Source: ZC4RG35 sp036375695 (lineage in GTDB: Bacteria > Actinomycetota > Acidimicrobiia > Spongiisociales > ZC4RG35). Taken from it: a stretch of DNA of 35,216 nt. Every line of letters begins with the position of its first letter. Position 1 is the stretch's first letter. Location of the stretch: contig DASVBU010000048.1 in NCBI GenBank assembly GCA_036375695.1, forward strand, positions 1-35,216, written 5' to 3'. The position numbers and the translations under genes were made by a program. The notes beneath the pieces are model-generated. The model was given only the letters and a program-made list of their open reading frames with translations, was not told where the DNA came from and did not search any database. Positions 1 to 7,221 of the stretch are shown here, piece by piece.

Positions 1-1
1 G

Positions 2-868
2 ACCCCCCTCGACGGCGCTCAGGAGTACCGGCGCAAGACGATCAATGCGCTGGAACAGATCGGGATCCCCATCGAGCACTCCCACCACGAGGTGGCGCCC
101 AGCCAGCACGAGATCATCGCCCGCTACACCGACGCCCTGACGATGGCGGACAACATCATGACCTCCCGCCTCACCGTCAAGGAGATCGCCCTTCAGCACG
201 GCATCTACGCCACGTTCATGCCCAAGCCGCTGGAGGACTACGACGGGTCGGGGATGCATCTCCACCTCTCGCTCTTCGAGGGCGACGTCAACGCCTTCTG
301 GGAGCCGGGCAGCCAGGGCGAGCTGTCCAAGGTCGGCCAGCAGTTCGTGGCCGGGCTCCTGCGTCACGCCCCGGAGCTGACGGCGGTCACCAACCAATGG
401 GTGAACTCCTACAAGAGGCTCGTCTCCGGATACGACGCGCCGGTGTGGATCTCGTGGGCCCGGAACAACCAGTCGGCCCTGGTCAGGGTCCCCATCGTCA
501 AGAAGAACAAGCCGGCGTCGGTCCGGGTCGAATACCGGTCGCCCGACGCGGCGTGCAACCCGTATCTGGCGCTCTCGGTGCTACTCGCCGCAGGCCTGAA
601 GGGGATCAAGGAGGGCTACGAGCTTCCACCCGAGATCAACGCCGACGTGGCCCGGCTCACCCCCGCCGAGCGAGCGGCGGCCGGCATCAAGCGTCTCCCT
701 GCCACCCTGGCCGAGGCCCTGGACCTGATGGAGGGCTCCGAGCTGGTAGCCGAATCGCTAGGCGAGCACGTCTTCGACTGGTTCCTTCGCAACAAGCGAG
801 CCGAGTGGGACCGGTACCAGCGTCACGTCTCCAGGTTCGAGCTGCAGACCTACCTGCCCATCTTGTGA
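2..868 (+). CDS. glnA: glutamine synthetase type I, 3' part (truncated by window edge)
   Basis: Catalyses ATP-dependent amidation of glutamate to glutamine, the central step of ammonium assimilation, in the cytoplasm. The frame is open from base 2, so the start lies outside; 288 residues are visible and roughly 150-180 N-terminal ones are missing. Seen: the HHEVAPSQHEI metal/substrate motif near the left edge, then MPKPLEDYDGSGMHLHLS, which fits the glutamine synthetase ATP-binding signature, then EYRSPDAACNPYLALS. The loop holding the adenylylation tyrosine in E. coli-type enzymes is shortened here (GYELPPEI), as in GSI-alpha enzymes, so control by adenylylation is doubtful. The stop codon overlaps the GTG start of a GlnR-like regulator by 4 nt, so the two are very probably cotranscribed. 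Identification is firm; which GlnA paralogue it is cannot be told. Confidence 0.95.
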   Translation, partial: TPLDGAQEYRRKTINALEQIGIPIEHSHHEVAPSQHEIIARYTDALTMADNIMTSRLTVKEIALQHGIYATFMPKPLEDYDGSGMHLHLSLFEGDVNAFWEPGSQGELSKVGQQFVAGLLRHAPELTAVTNQWVNSYKRLVSGYDAPVWISWARNNQSALVRVPIVKKNKPASVRVEYRSPDAACNPYLALSVLLAAGLKGIKEGYELPPEINADVARLTPAERAAAGIKRLPATLAEALDLMEGSELVAESLGEHVFDWFLRNKRAEWDRYQRHVSRFELQTYLPIL

Positions 869-1497
869 TCACCGCCGTCTACCCCAGTCCGCCGTCGGAG
901 CCGGTCTCCGACGGTCTGGACCTCGCCGGGACCGAGGTGATCGCGATCACCGACCTGACACCGGAGAACGACGCCCTGGCCAAGGCGGACGTCCTGGTCA
1001 TCGAGCTCGCGGAACAGCCGATGCGCCGGATCCGGGAGGCGACCCGGATCGCCGAGACCCTGGCCATACCCGTGTTGGCCATCGTCGACGGGCCCACCCT
1101 GGCCATGATCGAAGGCGCGGACACCATCACCGATTTCGTCCTCGAACCGGTGAACGCCCTGGAGCTGCGGCTCCGCATCAACCGTCTCGCCGCGGTCGAC
1201 TCCGACGAGACGGTGTCCTACAAGGACCTGGAGCTGAACCCGCTCCACTTCCGGGCCAACCTCGCCGGGGAGCCCATGGACCTGACCTACATGGAGTACG
1301 AGCTGCTCCGGTTCCTGGTGCAGAACCCCGGCCGGGTCTGGTCCCGGGAGCAGCTGCTCAACAAGGTGTGGGGCTACGAGTACTACGGCGGCGCCCGCAC
1401 CGTCGACGTTCACATCCGCCGTCTTCGCTCCAAGCTGGGGGAGGAGCGGTCCTCCTGGATAACGACCGTCCGCTCGGTGGGCTACCGCTTCGGATAG
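865..1497 (+). CDS. GlnR-like OmpR-family winged-helix regulator with degenerate receiver
   Basis: Predicted DNA-binding transcription factor of 210 aa. The GTG start at 865 forms a GTGA overlap with the glutamine synthetase stop; the longer upstream reading is a shadow of that gene. The N-terminal ~105 residues resemble a receiver domain, but the phosphoacceptor Asp position is Glu (E47 in VLVIELAE), the usual Lys-Pro is Glu-Pro (E94), and the N-terminal acidic pair is absent. Residues ~137-210 form a typical OmpR/PhoB winged helix (MDLTYMEYELLRFL, then GYEYYGGARTVDVHIRRLR). This part is very close to my recollection of Streptomyces GlnR (GYDYFGGTRTVDVHVRRLR). GlnR is the nitrogen regulator of actinobacteria, and coupling to glnA supports the same role. 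The degenerate receiver suggests that phosphorylation is not the input. No histidine kinase is adjacent. An alternative is another orphan OmpR-type regulator. Confidence 0.88.
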   Translation: MITAVYPSPPSEPVSDGLDLAGTEVIAITDLTPENDALAKADVLVIELAEQPMRRIREATRIAETLAIPVLAIVDGPTLAMIEGADTITDFVLEPVNALELRLRINRLAAVDSDETVSYKDLELNPLHFRANLAGEPMDLTYMEYELLRFLVQNPGRVWSREQLLNKVWGYEYYGGARTVDVHIRRLRSKLGEERSSWITTVRSVGYRFG

Positions 1498-1529
1498 CCG
1501 GATAAGTCCCCCATGCGGAGCATGGGGGA
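1496..1529. repeat. dispersed intergenic element copy 1, with perfect hairpin
   Basis: Bases 1496-1514 match 5561-5579 at 18 of 19 positions (AGCCGGATMAGTCCCCCAT). Here this left end runs into a perfect 10-bp stem (1507-1516 with 1520-1529) around a GGA loop, just after the regulator's stop codon. It could act as a transcription terminator, although no T-tract follows. Beyond it the sequence GCCGGCCGAAGGCCGG forms further short inverted repeats. Confidence 0.7.
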
Positions 1530-1550
1530 AGGTACCGCCGGCCGAAGGCC

Positions 1551-1583
1551 GGGGGTAGGGGGTAGGGGGTAGGGGGTAGGGGG
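1551..1583 (+). repeat. G-rich tandem repeat, (GGGGGTA)4 + GGGGG
   Basis: Four perfect copies of a 7-bp unit followed by a fifth G5 run. Five runs of five guanines separated by TA give a very strong potential intramolecular G-quadruplex on the plus strand. It sits between the regulator and the small membrane protein gene at 1634, in the transcribed direction, so it could also form in RNA. Such a short-unit repeat is also prone to length variation. Confidence 0.9.
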
Positions 1584-1633
1584 AGCAGTGCGAAACCTGG
1601 AACCACCACTCTCCCGAAGAGCGTCGAAGAGTC

Positions 1634-1882
1634 ATGAGCCGGCGCCACGAAGACACCTGGACGATGAAGTTCCCCATCGAGGCAACGGTGTTCGTGGGCG
1701 CCCTGATCGTGACCGTCGTCCTCGCCGCCTTCACCTTCCTGCTGGCGTCGACCTGGATCAACCCTTTCCAGGGAATCATGGGCGGTGGGTTCGGTGGCCT
1801 CGGTGGGCGCGTGGTCGAGGATTTCCCGGTGGCGCCCCCACCCGATGCACCCATCGTCGACCCGGGCTTCATCGCTCCCTGA
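1634..1882 (+). CDS. small single-pass membrane protein, hypothetical
   Basis: An 82-residue protein that I do not assign to any family. Seen: a short charged N-terminus, one long hydrophobic segment (about residues 17-40, FVGALIVTVVLAAFTFLLAS) fit for a transmembrane helix, then a Gly-rich patch (MGGGFGGLGGR) and a Pro-rich acidic tail. An alternative ATG at 1664 gives a 72-residue version starting MKFPIEATVF; a GAAGAG purine run precedes the ATG at 1634. It lies between the G-rich repeat and the metB-like gene on the same strand, 40 bp before the latter. The hydrophobic pattern and codon use look real, but the gene is short and unproven. Confidence 0.6.
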   Translation: MSRRHEDTWTMKFPIEATVFVGALIVTVVLAAFTFLLASTWINPFQGIMGGGFGGLGGRVVEDFPVAPPPDAPIVDPGFIAP

Positions 1883-1922
1883 AGCGATGTGACATCCGCC
1901 CGGGCGGGCGTAGCATCCCTCC

Positions 1923-3074
1923 ATGGGCTTCCGTACCAAGCAGATCCACGCCGGCGTCACACCTGACCCAGCGACCGGCGCCATCCTGACCCCGATCTAC
2001 CAGTCGACCACCTTCGTCCAGGAATCGGTCGACGAGTACATGGCCAAGGGCTACTCGTACTCCCGTGGTGGCAACCCCACCGTGCGGGCGCTGGAGGAGA
2101 AGCTGACCGCCCTCGAGGGCGGGCACGACACCACCGCCTACGCGTCAGGCATGGCCGCCACCGTGGCCGTGCTCATCGGTCTCCTCGAGCAGGGCGACCA
2201 CGTCGTCGTCGCCGACGTGGTCTACGGGGGCACCTACAGGTTCGTGGACAAGTTCATGCGGAAGTTCGGCGTCGGCGTCAGCTTCGTCGACGCGTCCGAC
2301 CTCGAGGAGGTGGAGAAGGCGATGCGGCCCGAGACCAAGATCGTCTTCACCGAGTCGCCGGCCAACCCCACCCTCAAGGTCACCGACCTGCAGGCCGTGT
2401 CGGACATCGCCCACGCCCGCGGCGCCCTGCATGTCACCGACAACACCTTCCTCACGCCGTACTACCAGCGGCCGTTCGAGCTGGGCGCCGACATCGTCGT
2501 CCACTCCACCACCAAGTTCCTCGACGGCCACAACGCCACGCTCGGCGGGGCGGTCGTGGTCAACACGCCGGAGCTCCAGGAGAAGATCTCCTTCGCCCGC
2601 ATCTCGGCGGGTCTGGTGATGTCGCCCGTGGTCGCCTGGCTCACCCTCCAGGGGGTGAAGACGTTGAGCGAGCGGATGGACCGGCAGTCGGCCAACGCCA
2701 TGGCCGTGGCGGAGTTCCTGGAAGGCCACGAGAAGGTCGAGTACGTCAACTACCCGGGTCTCCCCTCCCACCCGCAGCACGAGCTGTCCAAGAGACAGGC
2801 GAGTGGCTTCGGCGCCATGGTCTGTTTCGAGGTCAAGGGCGGCGTCGAGGCCGGGAAGCGCCTCATGGACGCCATCGACGTATGGACGCTGGCGGAGAAC
2901 CTCGGCCAGGTGGAGTCACTGATCACCCACCCGGTGACCATGACCCACGCCGCCGTTCCCCGGGAGGAGCGAATCGCCTGCGGGATCACCGATGGCCTGG
3001 TCCGTCTCTCCGTCGGCCTCGAGGACGCCGAGGACCTGATCGACGCCCTCGACCGAGCCCTCCAGAAGGTCTAG
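1923..3074 (+). CDS. metB: cystathionine gamma-synthase / gamma-lyase family PLP enzyme
   Basis: A 383-aa cytoplasmic enzyme of the Cys/Met-metabolism PLP-dependent family, of usual length (~380). Seen: SYSRGGNPT (Y46, R48, contacting the cofactor phosphate across the dimer), stacking tyrosine in VYGGTYRF (Y101), TDNTF (D173, which binds the pyridine nitrogen), HSTTKFLDGH with the Schiff-base lysine K198, and near the C-terminus VESLITHPVTMTHAAVP, typical of the family. Members make cystathionine from an activated homoserine and cysteine, or cleave it. The sequence alone does not separate synthase, gamma-lyase or methionine gamma-lyase; synthase/lyase is the most likely call. No sulfur-metabolism gene is adjacent. 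Its end overlaps the convergent methyltransferase gene by 4 nt. Confidence 0.93.
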   Translation: MGFRTKQIHAGVTPDPATGAILTPIYQSTTFVQESVDEYMAKGYSYSRGGNPTVRALEEKLTALEGGHDTTAYASGMAATVAVLIGLLEQGDHVVVADVVYGGTYRFVDKFMRKFGVGVSFVDASDLEEVEKAMRPETKIVFTESPANPTLKVTDLQAVSDIAHARGALHVTDNTFLTPYYQRPFELGADIVVHSTTKFLDGHNATLGGAVVVNTPELQEKISFARISAGLVMSPVVAWLTLQGVKTLSERMDRQSANAMAVAEFLEGHEKVEYVNYPGLPSHPQHELSKRQASGFGAMVCFEVKGGVEAGKRLMDAIDVWTLAENLGQVESLITHPVTMTHAAVPREERIACGITDGLVRLSVGLEDAEDLIDALDRALQKV

Positions 3075-3655
3075 GCCCGCCTGGCTCTCACCAGCGCGTC
3101 CCGCGCCAGCTTCACGCCCTCCGGGGTCTCCACCGGGCGACGGACCCGCTGCGCCTCGACGATCTCGAGACCGCCCAGCCACTCCTTGATCGTGGGGAGG
3201 TCCCAGAGAACGGACTCCTCGCTGGGCCCGCCGTAGCCCTTCTCCAGATTGGTGCGGTCGTGCCCGATCATGAAGAGCTCCCCGTCGGGATCGAGCCAGG
3301 TGGCGGAGCGTCGCACCACCAGCTCCAGCTCCTCGGGGACCATCTGGAGGTAGGCGATCAGCACCAGGTCGACCTGCTGCTCCGGCTCCCACTCACGCAC
3401 GTCGGCGACTTGCCAGGACACCTCCGACGACGCCCGACGGGCTCTCTCCACGGCCACCGTGGAGAAGTCGACGCCGACCATCTGCCACCCGCGCCGGGCG
3501 AGCCAGATCGCATTGCGGCCCTCACCGGACCCGAGGTCGACACCCCGGCCCGGTCGATGATGGGCCAGCCGGTCGGCGACGAAGAGGTTGGGCTCGGCAG
3601 ACCACAACCGGTCGGATGCCGCCCGGTACTTCTCATCCCAGTCGGATGGGTTCAA
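3071..3655 (-). CDS. class I SAM-dependent methyltransferase
   Basis: A 194-aa protein with a Rossmann methyltransferase fold. Motif I is GVDLGSGEGRNAIWLA (about residues 38-53), followed by the acidic end of strand 2 (VGVDFS), a motif like VADVREW, and LVLIAYLQMV at motif IV. The layout and the RNAIWLA sequence recall the TehB/thiopurine-methyltransferase-like group, often annotated as tellurite-resistance methyltransferases; the substrate cannot be told. Its start overlaps the stop of the ALDH7 gene by 4 nt, making it the last gene of a three-gene operon with the RidA-like protein and the semialdehyde dehydrogenase. A link to lysine degradation is only contextual. Confidence 0.9.
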   Translation of the reverse strand: MNPSDWDEKYRAASDRLWSAEPNLFVADRLAHHRPGRGVDLGSGEGRNAIWLARRGWQMVGVDFSTVAVERARRASSEVSWQVADVREWEPEQQVDLVLIAYLQMVPEELELVVRRSATWLDPDGELFMIGHDRTNLEKGYGGPSEESVLWDLPTIKEWLGGLEIVEAQRVRRPVETPEGVKLARDALVRARRA

Positions 3656-5166
3656 CCGAACTCGATCCCCTGGGCCAGGGGCAGATCGTCACCCCAGTTG
3701 ATGGTGGTGGTCTGCCGTCGCATATATGCCTTCCAGGCGTCCGATCCGGCCTCCCTGCCGCCGCCGGTCTCCTTCTCGCCACCGAAGGCGCCACCGATCT
3801 CGGCGCCCGAGGTCCCGATGTTGACGTTGGCGATGCCGCAGTCCGATCCGGTGGCGCTTAGGAAGCGCTCGGCGCGGCGCAGGGAGTCGGTGAAGATCGC
3901 CGACGAGAGCCCCTGGGGGACGCCGTTCTGGATCTCGATCGCCTCCTCCAGCGTGTCGAACTCGATGACCCAGAGGATCGGAGCGAAAGTCTCCTCTTGG
4001 GTGATCGGCGCGTCCTTGGGGACGACGGCGATCGTCGGCTCGACGAAGTAGCCGGGCCGGTCGATCCGGTTGCCACCGAAGATGACCTGGGCGCCCTGCT
4101 CCTGGGCCGCTTCCAGGGCGGACATCATCTGGGTGATGGCGCGCTCGCTGACCACCGGGCCCATCAGCGTTCCCTCCTCGAGCGGGTCGCCGATCCTCAC
4201 CTGCCGGTAGGCGTCGACGAGGCGGGAGATGAGCTTGTCGGCAATGGCGCGGTGCACGAGGAGCCGCCGCAGCGTGGTGCAACGCTGGCCGGCGGTCCCC
4301 ACCGCGGCGAAGAGCACGGCACGTACCGCCAGGTCGAGATCGGCGTCGTCCATCACGATCACCGCGTTGTTGCCGCCGAGCTCGAGGATCGTGCGCCCGA
4401 GACGCTGGGCGACCGCCGGGCCCACCTTCTTGCCCATGGCGATGGAGCCGGTCGCCGAGATGAGTGGGAGTCGGCGGTCGGCGGTCATCGCCTCACCGAC
4501 CGTCGCACCGTCACCTACCACGAGGTTGAAGACGCCCTCGAAGCCGGAGCCTTGCATCACCTCTGCGGCGATCCTGGTGACCGCGATGGCGGTGAGCGGC
4601 GTCCGCTCCGACGGCTTCCAGACGATCGTGTCGCCGCAGACTGCGGCGACCGCGGAGTTCCAGGACCACACCGCCACCGGGAAGTTGAAGGCGGTGATCA
4701 CGCCGACGGGCCCGAGCGGATGCCACTGCTCGTACATGCGGTGCTGGGGCCGCTCGGAGGCGATGGTGAGGCCGTAGAGCTGCCGCGAGAGGCCGACGGA
4801 GAAGTCACAGATGTCGATCATCTCCTGGACCTCCCCGACTCCCTCGGGGAGGATCTTGCCCATCTCCAGGGTGACCAGGGCACCGAGGTCGGCGACGTGC
4901 TCCCGGAGCGCGTTTCCCAGTCGGCGGACGTACTCGCCCCGTTTCGGCGCCGGCAGCTCACGCCAGCGGTTGAACGTCTCCACCGAGTTGGCGACCACCT
5001 TCTCGTAGTCGTCGGACGACGCCATGGTCACGCCGGCCAGCGTCTCGCCGGTGGTCGGGTTGGGAACCTCGATGGTGGGACCGTGTGCATCCAGCCATTC
5101 GCCGGCGAACACCCCCGAGTTGACCTCGGAGATGCCCAGTCTCTCCAGGATCTCCCCTGCGTTCAT
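3652..5166 (-). CDS. amaB: ALDH7-family dehydrogenase (L-piperideine-6-carboxylate / alpha-aminoadipic semialdehyde dehydrogenase)
   Basis: A 504-aa NAD(P)-dependent aldehyde dehydrogenase. Catalytic residues are visible: N161 (ITAFNFP), K184 (WKPSE), E262 (LELGGNN) and the nucleophile C296 (GQRCTTLRR). The sequences MYEQWHPLGPVGVITAFNFP and, near the end, GTSGAEIGGAFGGEKETGGGRE with SDAWKAYMRRQ are hallmarks of the antiquitin/AmaB branch, which oxidises alpha-aminoadipic semialdehyde (in equilibrium with piperideine-6-carboxylate) to aminoadipate in lysine catabolism. It overlaps the RidA-like gene upstream and the methyltransferase downstream by 4 nt each. No lysine aminotransferase or LysDH is visible here, so the pathway role rests on family membership. 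Confidence 0.92.
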   Translation of the reverse strand: MNAGEILERLGISEVNSGVFAGEWLDAHGPTIEVPNPTTGETLAGVTMASSDDYEKVVANSVETFNRWRELPAPKRGEYVRRLGNALREHVADLGALVTLEMGKILPEGVGEVQEMIDICDFSVGLSRQLYGLTIASERPQHRMYEQWHPLGPVGVITAFNFPVAVWSWNSAVAAVCGDTIVWKPSERTPLTAIAVTRIAAEVMQGSGFEGVFNLVVGDGATVGEAMTADRRLPLISATGSIAMGKKVGPAVAQRLGRTILELGGNNAVIVMDDADLDLAVRAVLFAAVGTAGQRCTTLRRLLVHRAIADKLISRLVDAYRQVRIGDPLEEGTLMGPVVSERAITQMMSALEAAQEQGAQVIFGGNRIDRPGYFVEPTIAVVPKDAPITQEETFAPILWVIEFDTLEEAIEIQNGVPQGLSSAIFTDSLRRAERFLSATGSDCGIANVNIGTSGAEIGGAFGGEKETGGGREAGSDAWKAYMRRQTTTINWGDDLPLAQGIEFG

Positions 5167-5543
5167 CGTGCTGCCACCACCTCTATCTCGACCAGGAAGC
5201 CGCCCGGCAACGCCCCGGCCTGGATCGTCGAGCGCGCCGGAGGCTCGGATGCGAAATAGGAGCCATAGACCTCGTTGACGATCGGGAAGCTGGCGATGTC
5301 GGCGAGGAAGATCGTGGTCTTGACGATGTCGTCGTAGCCGAGACCGAGATCACCGAGCACCGTCCCGATGTTGTCCATCACCTGCCGCGCCTGGGCCGCG
5401 ACGTCGTCGGGGGCGCGTTCACCCGTCTTCGGGTCGATGGCCACCTGGCCGGAGATGAAGACCAGTCCGTTGGCCTCCGCAGCGACCGAATATGGGGCCA
5501 ACGGCTTGGGCGCGGACGGTGTGGAAGGAACGCTCTTGGGCAT
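5163..5543 (-). CDS. RidA family (YjgF/YER057c/UK114) protein
   Basis: A 126-aa protein if it starts at the ATG at 5543 (MPKSVPSTPSAPKPLAPYS). A TTG 18 nt upstream would add six residues but sits at the edge of the dispersed element, so I prefer the ATG. Seen: the family core LVFISGQVAIDPKTGE, then QVMDNIGTVLGDLGLGYDDIVKTTIFL, and PARSTIQAG...VEIEVVA, with the Arg that binds the carboxylate of imine substrates and the Glu that positions water. RidA proteins hydrolyse reactive enamine/imine intermediates. The gene is first in the operon with the ALDH7 dehydrogenase, whose substrate cyclises to an imine, so it may handle that or a related intermediate (inference). Confidence 0.92.
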   Translation of the reverse strand: MPKSVPSTPSAPKPLAPYSVAAEANGLVFISGQVAIDPKTGERAPDDVAAQARQVMDNIGTVLGDLGLGYDDIVKTTIFLADIASFPIVNEVYGSYFASEPPARSTIQAGALPGGFLVEIEVVAAR

Positions 5544-5560
5544 ACCGCGAGGGTACTCCA

Positions 5561-5668
5561 AGCCGGATCAGTCCCCCATTGCGAAGCTTGCTCGCTCCGC
5601 TCGCGCCCCCTCGGCCCTTCGGGCCGCTCCCCCGTTCCGCTGCCGCTGCACGGGGGAGAAATCCGGCT
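5561..5668. repeat. dispersed intergenic element copy 2, 108 bp with terminal inverted repeats
   Basis: Fills the gap between the RidA gene start and the stop of the A-type Fe-S carrier gene. It is bounded by 8-bp inverted repeats, AGCCGGAT at 5561-5568 and ATCCGGCT at 5661-5668. Inside are CCCCC/GGGGG runs near the ends and internal palindromic segments (CTCGCTCCGCTCGC, CGGCCCTTCGGGCCG). Its first 19 bases match copy 1 at 1496. No coding potential. It looks like a REP- or MITE-like non-autonomous repeat, or a large terminator-type hairpin; no target-site duplication was seen. Confidence 0.65.
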
Positions 5669-5669
5669 C

Positions 5670-6023
5670 CTACGAGAAGGAGTTGCCGCAGCCGCAGCTG
5701 TGGGTCTTGTTCGGGTTCTCGATGGCGAACCCGGCGCCCATCAGCCCGTCGCGGTAGTCGAGGACGGAGCCCTTCACCATCTCGGCGCTGGACGGGTCGA
5801 CGACGACCCTGATGTCACCGAAGGTCTCGACGATGTCGTCCTCTTCGATCTGGGTGTCGAAGTACATCTCGTATTGGAAGCCGCTGCACCCACCCGGCCG
5901 TACTGCCATGCGCAGGGCGAGACCAGGCTCGTTCTCCGCGGCGATCAACTCGGAGACCTTGGCCTGGGCGGCATCGGTGAGCGTCACGGTGCGGTTCGAC
6001 TTGATGTTGAGGATGGTGGTCAT
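5670..6023 (-). CDS. erpA: HesB/IscA/ErpA-family A-type Fe-S cluster carrier
   Basis: A 117-aa protein of typical length that accepts an Fe-S cluster and delivers it to apo-enzymes. The three invariant cysteines are present: C46 in RPGGCSGFQY, and C110 and C112 in the C-terminal THSCGCGNSF. The phrase FAIENPNKTHSCGCG is the family signature. The ATG is preceded by a good AGGAG. The gene is divergent from an Mrp-type Fe-S ATPase gene across an 88-bp gap, so the two biogenesis genes probably share a regulatory region. IscA, SufA and ErpA are not reliably separable by eye; erpA is the usual name for a stand-alone actinobacterial copy. Confidence 0.94.
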   Translation of the reverse strand: MTTILNIKSNRTVTLTDAAQAKVSELIAAENEPGLALRMAVRPGGCSGFQYEMYFDTQIEEDDIVETFGDIRVVVDPSSAEMVKGSVLDYRDGLMGAGFAIENPNKTHSCGCGNSFS

Positions 6024-6111
6024 TGCTCCTGCCTGTGCGGTGGCTCCTGGACCAGTCTAACCCATGACCCCCGGGTTTCATTCGGTGCCCCGACCCCTAC
6101 CCTGGAAACGG

Positions 6112-7221
6112 ATGGTAACCGTCGACCAAGTCATGGAGGCCCTCTCCAGGGTCCAGGATCCTGAGCTGGGAGGAAACATCGTCGAGCTCGGGATGGTCGG
6201 CGACGTCCGCATCGACGAGGGTGACGTCGAGATCGGCCTGGCCCTCACCATCGCCGAATGCCCCCTCCGGAACCATCTCGAAGAGGAGGCGAAACGCCGC
6301 ATCGCCGAGATGTCGGGCGTGGAGAACGTGAACGTGCGGGTCACGGCGATGACCAAGAAGCAACGAGCCGAGTTGATGTCCACCGTCCGGCTCAAGGCCC
6401 GGGACCGGGCGATACCCACCCGGGTTCACCCGGCCACCAGGGTCGTCGCCGTCGCCTCGGGCAAGGGCGGGGTCGGCAAGTCCTCCCTCTCCACCAACCT
6501 GGCGGCCGCCCTCGCCATGGCGGGTCACCAGGTGGGGATCCTCGACGCCGACATCTGGGGCTTCTCCATACCGAGGATGCTCGGCGTGGAGGGGCGGCTC
6601 CAGGCCGACGCCGATACCAAGCTGATCGAGCCCCTCCTCGCCCATGGTGTCCGTGTGGTCTCGACCGGCTCCATCATCGAGTCCGAGGAGACCGCCCTCA
6701 TGTGGCGCGGGCCGATGCTGTCCAAGGCCCTGGAGCAGTTCCTGACGCAGGTCGACTGGGGCGACCTGGACTATCTCGTCGTCGACATGCCCCCCGGGAC
6801 CGGCGACGTCCAGATGGCGCTGGCGCGGACCCTGCCCCAGGCCGAGATGCTCGTGGTCACCACGCCACAGAAGGCGGCGCAGAAGGTGGCCATCCGCGTT
6901 GCCGACATGGCCCGCCGCTCCCACATGCCGATCGTGGGCGTGGTGGAGAACATGAGTGGCGACATGTTCGGCTCGGGCGGCGGCGTCGAACTGGCCGAGG
7001 CCCTGGGTGTGCCACTCCTCGGCTCCGTCCCCCTCGACCACGCCGTCGTCGCGGGCAGCGACAACGGGCGCCCGGTGGTGCTCGACGAGACCGGGCCGGC
7101 GGCGGAGGCGATCCTCGCCGTGCGCGACCGGCTGACCGAGTTGATGCCACCGCTGCGCATGGAGACTTGCAGCGGGCGGATCGCCCGGCTCATCGCCGAG
7201 CTGGACGCCGCCTCAGCCTGA
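6112..7221 (+). CDS. Mrp/NBP35-type P-loop ATPase with N-terminal MIP18 (DUF59) domain
   Basis: A 369-aa cytoplasmic protein of the Mrp/ApbC Fe-S carrier family. The ATG at 6112 starts directly at the domain (MVTVDQVMEALSRVQDPELG); an in-frame ATG at 6064 adds unrelated residues. Domains: MIP18-like residues 1-82 with the conserved Cys in AECPL (C50), then the deviant Walker A GKGGVGKSS (117-125), LDADIWGFSIP, and VVDMPPGTGD. Where Mrp proteins carry a CxxC cluster-binding motif after VENMS, this one reads VVENMSGDMFGSGGG with no cysteine; the loop is deleted. The carrier function may therefore be altered or depend on other cysteines (one lies near the C-terminus in METCSGR). The 3' end overlaps the convergent RDD gene by 9 bp. 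Confidence 0.93.
   Translation: MVTVDQVMEALSRVQDPELGGNIVELGMVGDVRIDEGDVEIGLALTIAECPLRNHLEEEAKRRIAEMSGVENVNVRVTAMTKKQRAELMSTVRLKARDRAIPTRVHPATRVVAVASGKGGVGKSSLSTNLAAALAMAGHQVGILDADIWGFSIPRMLGVEGRLQADADTKLIEPLLAHGVRVVSTGSIIESEETALMWRGPMLSKALEQFLTQVDWGDLDYLVVDMPPGTGDVQMALARTLPQAEMLVVTTPQKAAQKVAIRVADMARRSHMPIVGVVENMSGDMFGSGGGVELAEALGVPLLGSVPLDHAVVAGSDNGRPVVLDETGPAAEAILAVRDRLTELMPPLRMETCSGRIARLIAELDAASA

Noticed and set aside
397..864. Long upstream extension of the GlnR-like regulator frame through the glutamine synthetase gene
   Set aside because: It is an out-of-frame shadow of the glutamine synthetase gene; the GTG at 865 overlapping that gene's stop is the natural start.
1883..1922. SAM or other riboswitch before the metB-like gene
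   Set aside because: Only 40 bp separate it from the previous stop, too short for a known SAM riboswitch, and no such core is seen.
3997..5259. 420-residue plus-strand open frame over the ALDH7 gene
   Set aside because: His/Asp/Gly-rich shadow of the reverse strand gene with all ALDH motifs in the opposite frame.
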